Origin: Gemmataceae bacterium
GTDB taxonomy: Bacteria > Planctomycetota > Planctomycetia > Gemmatales > Gemmataceae
Direction of reading: 5' to 3'
DNA: 64,000 bases
NCBI GenBank assembly: GCA_009691845.1
Contig: SIAJ01000020.1
Location: 1 to 64,000 of the forward strand
Shown here: positions 24,419-32,218 of the stretch, in pieces
Layout: the number at the start of each line of letters is the position of its first letter
Numbering within the stretch: the first letter of the stretch is position 1
Made by a program: the position numbers and the translations under genes
Notes under the pieces: model-generated
Told to the model about the DNA's origin: nothing
The model's input: only the letters and a program-made list of their open reading frames with translations
Database searches by the model: none

Positions 24419-26905
24419 TCAGCCTTCAAACAGCGATGGCCCATCCTCGATTTTCTTCTTCTTGCGTGGCTTCTCCGGCGGGTCGAAGGCTCGGCGTTTG
24501 CTCGCTTCGGGAAGTTGGTGCCTCGACTCCAGTTCGCTCATGATGCCCGCGGCTCGTTCGAGAATTGGCTTCGGCACGCCTGCCAGTTTAGCAACGTGGA
24601 TGCCATAACTGCGTTCGGCACTTCCAGGGGCGATCTTGTGCAGGAAGATCACGTCCGCATCCCGTTCGCGAACTTGCACGTTGTAGTTGCGCAGATGCTT
24701 GAGCGACTCCGCGAGTTGGGCCAGTTCGTGATAGTGAGTCGCGAACATCGCCCGGCAGCCGACCTCGTCGTGCAAGTGCTCGGCAATCGCCCAGGCCAGA
24801 GAGACGCCGTCATACGTGCTGGTGCCGCGGCCGAGTTCATCGAGGATCACCAGGCTTTTTGAGGTCGCATTATTCAAAATGTTCGCGGCCTCGGTCATTT
24901 CCACCATGAACGTGCTGTGCCCGCGGCTCAATTCGTCGCTTGCACCCACGCGGGTGAAGATGCGATCGGTCATGCCAATTTTCGCCGACTCGGCCGGGAC
25001 GTACCCACCGAGATGAGCCATCAGCGTGATGAGTGCGGTTTGCTTGATAAACACCGATTTGCCCGCCATGTTGGGCCCAGTGATCAGCCAGAAACGTCCG
25101 CTCTCTGAACCAAGCAAGACGTCGTTTGGCACAAAGGTTCCGACAGGCAGCGTTTGATCGAGGATTGGATGACGGCCTTCGCGAATTTCCAAAACTGGTT
25201 CGTCGACCAGGATCGGGCGAACGTATCGACGCGAGGCCGCGAGTTCCGCGAGGGACGAGAGGAAATCGAGTTGAGCCAGAACCTCCGAGGTATTCAGGAG
25301 TCGATGCGTTTGTGCGGCTACCTGCTCGCGAAGCTTTTGGAAGAGGTCGAGTTCGAGCCCCAACGAGCGTTCGCGAGCGGTGAGGACCTTCTCTTCGTAC
25401 TCCTTCAACTCGGTCGTGATGTAGCGTTCGGCATTCTTGAGCGTCTGCCGGCGTGTGTAATTATCGGGAATCTTGGAGCCATGGAGATGCGTGACTTCGA
25501 TGTAGTAGCCATGCACGGAATTGAAGCCGACCTTGAGACTCGGAATGCCGGTCCGCGTGACTTCTTGCGACTGATAGCGTGCGAGCCAGTCGTTGCCTTC
25601 ACGGGAGAGTTGCCGCAGTTCGTCCAGCTCGGCGTGATAGCCCTCGCGGATCATGCCGCCGTCTTTGACGTTGGGCGGCAGTTCGTCGGCAAGTCCGAGA
25701 TCGAGCACTTCGCGAAGATCGGGACAGAGTTCGAGACGTCCTTCCAATTCGTTGAGCAACCTGGCCCCACGTCCTGCAATCTTCGCCTTGATCTTCGGCA
25801 GCTCACGCAAGGCCTTGCGAACGCCGCCCAAATCGCGAGGTGACGCTCGATTCGTGGAAACCCGCGTGGTCAAGCGCTGAAGATCGGGCAGTTCCTTGAG
25901 CATGTCGCGCAAATCGCTCCGCAGCGAAGTTTGCCGTAGGAATTCCTCGACAACGGCCAGGCGGGCTTCGATCTCGGCACGTATGGCGAGCGGCGAGAGA
26001 ATTGCATCGTGAAGAGTACGGGCCCCCATCGGCGTGACGGTGCGATCCAGTGCGCTGAGCAGAGTTCCTTCGCGTTGGCCATCGCGCACGGTTCGTGTGA
26101 GTTCCAGACTGCGACGTGTGACTTCATCGAGTGCCAGGTGCCGGTCGGCTCGGTAGGGCTTCAGTTGCCGCAAATGGCTCAGGCTCGATTTCAATGTTTC
26201 TTGCAAGTACAGGAACAACGCGCCGGCGGCCGACACACACGTCTGTTGATCGTCGAAGCCGAACCCGGACAGCGTGATGACCTGAAAGTGCGCGTGCAAC
26301 GCCTCGCGGCTCGTCTTGAGATCGAACGTCCAATCGGGCCGCGTGGTGATCGCGGAAGGAATCGCGAGACGCGTACTCTCCCCGAGTAGTGGTATCGTTG
26401 CTTCGGCGACGATACACTCGGCCGGGCGCAGACGATTCAGTTCGTCGGCCAAACGATCGGCGGGCACGTCGGCCGCACGGAACTCGCCCGTCGTGACTTC
26501 GACCCAGGCCAATCCACATGTTTCCCGTCCCACAACAAGGGCGACCAGATGGTTCGGCTTGCCCGGTTCGAGCAGATCGTCTTCGGTGACAGTTCCGGGC
26601 GTGACGACGCGTGTCACTTCGCGCTTCACGAGTCCCTTGGCCTGGGCTGCGTCCTCCACCTGATCGCAAATCGCGACGCGATAACCGGACTGAAGCAGCT
26701 TGCGAAGGTAGCCTTCAATGGACTTGACGGGTACACCCGCCATGGGCATCGAGCCATCGCGAGTGGTGAGCGTCAGGCCAAGAACGCGCGAGAGAAGTTC
26801 CGCATCTTCTTCAAAGGTTTCGAAAAAATCGCCCATGCGAAAGAGCATCAGCATTCCGGGATGCCGGGACTTGGCCTCCCGGTACTGCTGCATCATCGGG
26901 GTCAT
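24419..26905 (-). CDS. mutS: DNA mismatch repair ATPase MutS
   Basis: The 828-aa protein has the full MutS architecture. The mismatch-binding domain has FRMGDFFETF (Phe-x-Glu motif) near residues 22-31, followed by connector, lever and clamp domains. The ATPase domain shows the Walker A TGPNMAGKS (about 609-617), VILDELGRGTS and ATHYHEL. It recognises mispairs and starts repair with MutL. The ATG at 26905 (MTPMMQQYREAK) fits the usual MutS start; an in-frame TTG at 26920 is also possible. It is the last gene of a minus-strand run after the RsbV/RsbW-like pair. A transposase remnant lies immediately downstream. Confidence 0.96.
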   Translation of the reverse strand: MTPMMQQYREAKSRHPGMLMLFRMGDFFETFEEDAELLSRVLGLTLTTRDGSMPMAGVPVKSIEGYLRKLLQSGYRVAICDQVEDAAQAKGLVKREVTRVVTPGTVTEDDLLEPGKPNHLVALVVGRETCGLAWVEVTTGEFRAADVPADRLADELNRLRPAECIVAEATIPLLGESTRLAIPSAITTRPDWTFDLKTSREALHAHFQVITLSGFGFDDQQTCVSAAGALFLYLQETLKSSLSHLRQLKPYRADRHLALDEVTRRSLELTRTVRDGQREGTLLSALDRTVTPMGARTLHDAILSPLAIRAEIEARLAVVEEFLRQTSLRSDLRDMLKELPDLQRLTTRVSTNRASPRDLGGVRKALRELPKIKAKIAGRGARLLNELEGRLELCPDLREVLDLGLADELPPNVKDGGMIREGYHAELDELRQLSREGNDWLARYQSQEVTRTGIPSLKVGFNSVHGYYIEVTHLHGSKIPDNYTRRQTLKNAERYITTELKEYEEKVLTARERSLGLELDLFQKLREQVAAQTHRLLNTSEVLAQLDFLSSLAELAASRRYVRPILVDEPVLEIREGRHPILDQTLPVGTFVPNDVLLGSESGRFWLITGPNMAGKSVFIKQTALITLMAHLGGYVPAESAKIGMTDRIFTRVGASDELSRGHSTFMVEMTEAANILNNATSKSLVILDELGRGTSTYDGVSLAWAIAEHLHDEVGCRAMFATHYHELAQLAESLKHLRNYNVQVRERDADVIFLHKIAPGSAERSYGIHVAKLAGVPKPILERAAGIMSELESRHQLPEASKRRAFDPPEKPRKKKKIEDGPSLFEG

Positions 26906-26938
26906 TGGAAGAGTGCTCAAGAAATGGAGACCGAAAAC

Positions 26939-27352
26939 TTACTGTTTCCCATTCCGAAACTTTTGCATCACGATCGTGCGGCCATCGTCGACGAAGGAAA
27001 CCGAAGACATGTAGTAACGGATGAGGAGCAGGCCACGCCCACAAGGGCGTTCGAGGTTTTCCGGTGCGGTCGGATCGGGCACATCATCCGGATTGAACCC
27101 GGGACCTTCGTCGGTGATGCGGACGTCGAATCGTTCTTTGTTGAGGGTGTAGACCACGCGGACGATCTTGTCCGGGTCCATCTGATTGCCGTGCTTGATG
27201 GCGTTGACGAGCGCTTCCTCGACCGCCATCTTGATGGCAAACGCTTCCGGTTCCTCGAAGGCGTGTCGAACGACGCCTTCGATTTCCTCTTGAAGTAGTC
27301 GCGCCGCGTCCAAGTCGGATTGAATTACAGTCTGTCGGCCGGTGTCGGTCAT
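26939..27352 (-). CDS. RsbW-like ATP-binding anti-sigma factor/serine kinase (137 aa)
   Basis: A single HATPase domain contains the N box EEALVNAIKHGN, the G1-type ITDEGPGFNPDDVPDP and the G2-type GRGLLLIRYYMS. This is the GHKL fold of RsbW/SpoIIAB anti-sigma kinases. It would bind ATP and phosphorylate the serine of a STAS antagonist, here very likely the product of the gene 74 nt upstream. The ATG at 27352 gives family length. A partner sigma factor is not in the window. A downstream role in stress or envelope regulation is inferred only. Confidence 0.88.
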   Translation of the reverse strand: MTDTGRQTVIQSDLDAARLLQEEIEGVVRHAFEEPEAFAIKMAVEEALVNAIKHGNQMDPDKIVRVVYTLNKERFDVRITDEGPGFNPDDVPDPTAPENLERPCGRGLLLIRYYMSSVSFVDDGRTIVMQKFRNGKQ

Positions 27353-27426
27353 GCTTGCCAAAGACTCCAAGTCTCGACATTCCGGCTCAAACGATGAGCC
27401 GGGGGAGTGCAACCTGAAACTAGGGG

Positions 27427-27789
27427 CTAGAAGGACTTAAGGGCTGCCGCTTCATCGGGCAGAATTGTGAACAACTTATCGAGCTTCGTAATCTCGAACA
27501 CCTCGCGAATTTCCTTCGAGATGTTGCAGAGAACGAGCTTCCCTCGAACACCTTGGACCTTGCGGTTCATGGTGATGAGCTTGCCCAATGCGGCGCTGGA
27601 CAAGAATTCGACATTGCTGAAGTTGAGAAGGATTTTTCGGCGACCCAATTCCTCCACGAGTCGGAAAAGGTCGTCGCCGATCATCTGGATATTTTGTTCG
27701 TCCAGAATTTTCTTATCCACGAATTGAACGACTGCTACGTCGCCCGAATCTTCGACTTCTAAACGTCGGCGGCGCGGCTGCTGACTCAT
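27427..27789 (-). CDS. STAS-domain anti-sigma factor antagonist, RsbV-like (120 aa)
   Basis: After a basic N-terminus the protein follows the STAS fold: DVAVVQFVDKKILDEQNI, ILLNFSNVEFLSSAALGKLI and LVLCNISKEIREVFEITKLD. The Ser in FLSSAALGKL corresponds to the phosphorylated serine of RsbV/SpoIIAA. In the unphosphorylated state it should bind the RsbW-like kinase and free its target; phosphorylation would reverse this. It is paired with that kinase in the same operon, ahead of mutS. A strong terminator upstream separates it from the pilus-like genes. Confidence 0.9.
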   Translation of the reverse strand: MSQQPRRRRLEVEDSGDVAVVQFVDKKILDEQNIQMIGDDLFRLVEELGRRKILLNFSNVEFLSSAALGKLITMNRKVQGVRGKLVLCNISKEIREVFEITKLDKLFTILPDEAAALKSF

Positions 27790-27921
27790 ATCTTGAGTCT
27801 CCCAATAAAAACTCGGCCGGCTCGGCCGGCGGTTCGTCGGTGGTCACCGAGGTAGATCTTAATGATTGTCGAGTCTGAAGGGTCCCGTGTCAAGCGAGCC
27901 CGCGCGCTTTTCGCGAGAAGT

Positions 27922-27951
27922 ACAAAAATCCCCGGCCAATTGGCCGGGGCC
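27922..27951 (-). terminator. Rho-independent terminator of the pilus-like operon
   Basis: A perfect 20-nt palindrome, CCCCGGCCAATTGGCCGGGG at 27930-27949, is followed on the minus strand by ATTTTTG. It starts 21 nt past the stop of the 759-aa gene. Stem, loop and T-run make this the clearest intrinsic terminator in the window. Confidence 0.9.
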
Positions 27952-27970
27952 AAGTCATCCGAACCGGGGA

Positions 27971-30250
27971 TCAAAAACCATCTTTATCCTTCTTGGGCGT
28001 CGTGGAAGGAAGCTTACCTTCGGTGTCGGCTACCCATTTTTTGAACTGGTCCTCTCGATCTTTTCGGTCCGTATCGGCTTTGTCGTTCGCACTCGTCCGT
28101 AGCTCCAGCGTGCCATCCGGGTACATGAAGAGCACCTCGGCACCGGCCTCGTCCTGAGTCCTCGGCAGGCGATTCGTTTTTTCGCCGGGATTCGGCGGGA
28201 TTGGCAAGTAGACCTTCCCACCTGCCACCTCCACGGTTAGCAATGTTCGGGGGCGAATCGGCTCCAAGAAGACGCCCTTGCGAGGTTCCTTGCCCTTGAC
28301 TGCCTTTTCGCCGGGAATCTCACGAAGCACGAATGCGTTGTCCACGGACGACCAGAACGGCAACGGAGAAAAAGCCTTGCCCGAGACATATTGGCCACGC
28401 GAGACGAGCAATTCGTATAGAACCCAGTCGCCAACCGGCTCGGTGAGCTTTTCCGTCAGATCGAGATAGCCATGCCAGCGATGGAATTGCATGATGGCCT
28501 GCCCATCCTTGGGCTCTTTCATTGGCGTAGCCGACTTACCCGGGGGGGTTGGATCGACCACATATTGGTAGCCACTCTGCGGGATTGAGACTTTCTGCTT
28601 GAACTCGTACCAGTGCTCGTCCAGTGGGGGAAGCTCTTCGTTGTCCGCGTCGGACGCTTTCGAAACGAGGTCCTTCTTGCCGAAGTTGGGATTCTTCACC
28701 CTGACACGCATGCGATATTCGTGAACGAGTCCATCGCGAACGTCCGTGTCGTACACGCGGACGAAAATATGATCGGGTGGTTCGATTGTAGCCGAAGCCG
28801 TAATGTTCTCCGCTGCGCCCTTGGTTTTGCTGAGTGCAGGTGGAAGCAGGCCCATGTTTCCGCCTTCGCCGGGGTTGTACAGGCCCGCATTGGGGGCATC
28901 GCCGCGTTTGTATGGGTTCCGGTCTCCGCCGAACTTGTTCTGCGGCGGCGGCAGGGCGGGCGCCTTGACATCTTGCTTCTTCATCTTGGCGATGCTGGCC
29001 ATCAGGGTTGGAAGCCGCATGTCCGAATACTTGCCGGCGATCTCGTGGGGCAGCGGCATCACGAGCAAATTGTCTTCGTGTACCATCACACGCTTCAGAT
29101 CCATCGAATCTTCGTTGTAGTAGAGCTTGACCGCGCGAAGGTCCTGGGATTCTCTCGCCAGGTCGAGCGAGGTCCAGTCTTGGAGCATGATCAGCTCGGC
29201 AGAACCGACCGATTTCTTGCGGTACAATCGCCTTTGCACGTCCACGCCGTTGAAGGTCGGCATATCGTCCGGTCGGGCGTACAGTTCATCTACCTTGAGA
29301 TAACGGAGAGCCTGCTTGAATTTCTCAAGCTGGGCAGCGTATGGGAACGAGGCCTGGAGAACGTTCATCCGTTGAGGACGAATCGTAATCGCAAGCCGTC
29401 GCCCATCGAGCAACTTTTCGATTTGCTCGTCGTTTTCGCCTTCGATGTAATCGACTTGTTCACGTTTGCCCGCGGCTTGTGGACCGGAGAGCATGCCGCC
29501 ACCGGCCGCACCACCGAATCCAGCTCCGCCGCCCATTCCGCGACCGCCGGGTAGCCCGGGTCCTCCGGGTCCGCCGGGTCCGCCGCCCATGCCGGCACCG
29601 CCGGGTAGCCCGGGTCCGCCGGGTCCGCCACCCATGCCAACACCACCGGGGCCACTCGGTCCGCCGGGACCTCCAGGGCCACCCGGGCCAACTCCCACTC
29701 CCGGGTCTTTGCGATTGGGAGGCACCATGTTTCGAATTCTCTTGCCGAGCTGTTTGACGAAATCAGCTCCTCCTTCCACTTTCACCGATGGATCCTTGGC
29801 CGAGATGACCCCGACGCGAACGTTGGTCACGTTGCCGTCGGTATCGCGTTCGATTACGAAGTCGTTGGCCAGGAGCTTCAGAACTGCCATCTCGACCTGG
29901 CCCTCGGTCACGCTGAGAACGAGTGGCGTAATGCGCCGGCTATCTGGTGGGGCGGTGGGGTCGTAGTAGTCTTTCGTGGTCGCCAGGAGAGGGATGGGAG
30001 CCAACGTGACCTTCTCCGTGATCTTGCCGTCGAGCACGGGGATCGCGGCAGTCGGCGAGGCCATCGCAGTCGTCAATTGGCCCGCTTTCCCGTCGACCTC
30101 TTTCGCGAAGGCGGCTGGATCTTGTGCGCCGCTGGCCAGGTCCATGAGACCCAGCGCGACCAGGAGCACGGCAAACACGGCCGCGACGCCGAGGCCGATC
30201 TTTTCACCCTTCTCGATGAGGAAGTTCTTTGCGCCGGCTGAATTGGCCAT
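27971..30250 (-). CDS. Membrane protein of a pilus-like locus, collagen-like Gly/Pro tract (759 aa)
   Basis: One transmembrane helix (IGLGVAAVFAVLLVALGLMDLA, ~18-39) precedes a large extracytoplasmic part. Residues ~185-260 form a tract of GPGG, GGPGG and GPSGPGG units with Met and Ala, like collagen-type or flexible linkers. The rest has no family I can name; the C-terminal region is charged and ends in a Lys/Asp-rich tail. It is the last gene after the PilM-PilN fusion and the PilO-like protein, so it may be a structural part of the same envelope complex. AGAGGA precedes the ATG, and an intrinsic terminator follows the stop. Confidence 0.75.
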   Translation of the reverse strand: MANSAGAKNFLIEKGEKIGLGVAAVFAVLLVALGLMDLASGAQDPAAFAKEVDGKAGQLTTAMASPTAAIPVLDGKITEKVTLAPIPLLATTKDYYDPTAPPDSRRITPLVLSVTEGQVEMAVLKLLANDFVIERDTDGNVTNVRVGVISAKDPSVKVEGGADFVKQLGKRIRNMVPPNRKDPGVGVGPGGPGGPGGPSGPGGVGMGGGPGGPGLPGGAGMGGGPGGPGGPGLPGGRGMGGGAGFGGAAGGGMLSGPQAAGKREQVDYIEGENDEQIEKLLDGRRLAITIRPQRMNVLQASFPYAAQLEKFKQALRYLKVDELYARPDDMPTFNGVDVQRRLYRKKSVGSAELIMLQDWTSLDLARESQDLRAVKLYYNEDSMDLKRVMVHEDNLLVMPLPHEIAGKYSDMRLPTLMASIAKMKKQDVKAPALPPPQNKFGGDRNPYKRGDAPNAGLYNPGEGGNMGLLPPALSKTKGAAENITASATIEPPDHIFVRVYDTDVRDGLVHEYRMRVRVKNPNFGKKDLVSKASDADNEELPPLDEHWYEFKQKVSIPQSGYQYVVDPTPPGKSATPMKEPKDGQAIMQFHRWHGYLDLTEKLTEPVGDWVLYELLVSRGQYVSGKAFSPLPFWSSVDNAFVLREIPGEKAVKGKEPRKGVFLEPIRPRTLLTVEVAGGKVYLPIPPNPGEKTNRLPRTQDEAGAEVLFMYPDGTLELRTSANDKADTDRKDREDQFKKWVADTEGKLPSTTPKKDKDGF

Positions 30251-30315
30251 GATCTAATCCTCTTCGCCCGAGGGCGTGAATGTTTGAATCTCTCGGAAAT
30301 CCAGATGCAAGCAAC

Positions 30316-32088
30316 TCACTGCTTTGATGGCGGTGGTGCGATTGGGGTCACGGGAACCTTCGGATCCACTTTTCCAACCGTCGCTGGCGTTTCATCCTTC
30401 TTGGCGGTGGACCCCTCGAATTTTTCGTACAGCGAGGTGATGCCGTACACGTCGAGTTGGATGAGATTCGAGGCAACCTGATCCTCGTTGCTGCTTCGCG
30501 GCGTGCTGCTTCCACCTCCGCCAGGGTAGCCTGACGGAAAGCCTGACGGAAAGCCTGGGCCGCTGGGTATTGAATCACCAGCACCTCGTGGTCCACCGAC
30601 TCCCGGTGGACCCATCGGTGGCGGGGGAGGAGGAACCGGCCCGCCGACTCCGCCACCTGTTCCCGCGCCAGTACCTGTGCCCGTATCTCCCGTTGAAGAT
30701 GAGGCAGTTGCATACGTGAGGCTATTGCGGAATCGCATCAGAGACGTTTGAACGGTTTGAAATCGAAGCTTGCTATTGGACAAGGCAGTGAGTGCGTCTT
30801 GAACATAGGCCTGGTCGAGAATGAACCTCAGGCCAACGGGCATGGCACGGACCTGGTCGGTCCGGTTGATGTACCGGCGACGGACGAGGCCATTAAAGGT
30901 TGTTGGTACTTCGGCTGAGGCGGCATCGCCACCTGGCCCACTTGGCCCGCCTGGTGGCCCCATGCCAACGCCCCCTGGCCCCACGCCGGCAGCAGGCGGT
31001 CCTCCCACTCCCATATCCATGGGTGTACCCATGCCTGCTGCGGCAGCCTCATCGGCCACGGCCTTGGTGCTGAAAGCAGCCATCTGCAATTCAGCCAGGC
31101 TGTTCCGATCGCTGAGTTGACCGAGAACCAGTTGTTCAAGTCGTTTGATCGGAGCGGTCCGGGTATCGAAGACCTGCTCCACGCGGTAGATGCCCCGTGG
31201 GGTGCCTTCAAGTACGGTGTGCTTTTTCTCCACGAACTTGACAGGCTCACTCTTACCACCATGAAGCGAAGTCCCCTCGATTACGTAACGGAAGGGTCGT
31301 GTATTGGCGTCCTCGTTCAGCCAGATATTGAGAACCAATTCATTGTTCGCGTTATAAGGTTGAAGACGGTCGGTTCGATTCTTGATGGTCCCCTCGACGA
31401 CGGATCCGCCGGGCTTATCGACGAGTTTGAGCTGGACTTCCCAGATGCGATTAGAAAAAGTCCGCTCGCGGATGCCGGTCTTTTCGTCGGCCTTGGGTTC
31501 AAAACGGCCCGCGTCGTTGTTAATCTCCGCCAGGGCTCGGATGAATTCTTTTTCGACCCAAAAGTCTTCCATCGCGAGCCATACATCTTCCGATTGTGGC
31601 GTGCGTTTCCACACGGGCACGTGTCGCAGAACCGTGTTCCAGCTACCGGAGAATTGCAACGGAGCCGCACTGGCGACCAGGGAGCTATACTCCTTGACGT
31701 AGTGATCCCGGAAGGCATTCAGGAAGCTGTCATTCGTGATTTCATTGCCGAACTTGAGGGCCTTCACCTTCTCGACTTGTTCGTCGCCCAGCGACTTCGG
31801 CCACTCGTAGACTCCCTTCTGAATCTCCCACATTTCTTTCCATCGCTCGGTGCGCAAATCGAACAACTTGCCCTTGCGTTCCTCATACAGTTCGAGAGTT
31901 TTCTTGGGTTGGGCCTTCGCTCGATCGATCTCGGCTCGCGCAGCTTTGTTTTGTTTATCTTTGTCCACGGTCGCCTCGGCGACGCCGAAGACCAGGCCGA
32001 TCCATGCGAGGAACAAGCCGATCAGCACGGGGATGAACAACAGCCAAAAGTGCTGCTTCTTCATCATCTCGGCATCGAGTTTGGCCAT
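30316..32088 (-). CDS. PilO-like / Amuc_1100-like inner-membrane protein (590 aa)
   Basis: A short cytoplasmic tail leads into one transmembrane helix (HFWLLFIPVLIGLFLAWIGL, ~11-33), then coiled-coil (VDKDKQNKAARAEIDRAKAQ) and a long periplasmic region. This is the topology of PilO and of the larger verrucomicrobial/planctomycete relatives such as Amuc_1100. Two Gly/Pro-rich tracts occur in the second half (~330-400 and ~475-540). The ATG at 32088 has GGAG 8 nt upstream and starts just before the helix. It follows the PilM-PilN fusion, from which a PilO role in the alignment subcomplex is inferred; sequence alone is not enough. Confidence 0.75.
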   Translation of the reverse strand: MAKLDAEMMKKQHFWLLFIPVLIGLFLAWIGLVFGVAEATVDKDKQNKAARAEIDRAKAQPKKTLELYEERKGKLFDLRTERWKEMWEIQKGVYEWPKSLGDEQVEKVKALKFGNEITNDSFLNAFRDHYVKEYSSLVASAAPLQFSGSWNTVLRHVPVWKRTPQSEDVWLAMEDFWVEKEFIRALAEINNDAGRFEPKADEKTGIRERTFSNRIWEVQLKLVDKPGGSVVEGTIKNRTDRLQPYNANNELVLNIWLNEDANTRPFRYVIEGTSLHGGKSEPVKFVEKKHTVLEGTPRGIYRVEQVFDTRTAPIKRLEQLVLGQLSDRNSLAELQMAAFSTKAVADEAAAAGMGTPMDMGVGGPPAAGVGPGGVGMGPPGGPSGPGGDAASAEVPTTFNGLVRRRYINRTDQVRAMPVGLRFILDQAYVQDALTALSNSKLRFQTVQTSLMRFRNSLTYATASSSTGDTGTGTGAGTGGGVGGPVPPPPPPMGPPGVGGPRGAGDSIPSGPGFPSGFPSGYPGGGGSSTPRSSNEDQVASNLIQLDVYGITSLYEKFEGSTAKKDETPATVGKVDPKVPVTPIAPPPSKQ

Positions 32089-32218
32089 TCGAATCACTCC
32101 ACTTGCGAAACCGTGTCCGGGCAAGAAACATTGGCTTGAAGCACCGATTATTTTTCAATCTTCTCGTCAGTCGAGCCACCACCCGTCGCCCTTTGGGCGA
32201 ACGGCGTGGCGTTTCAGG

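Noticed and set aside
29466-29966. Pro-rich plus-strand ORF
   Set aside because: It is the antisense shadow of the Gly/Pro tract in the 759-aa protein.
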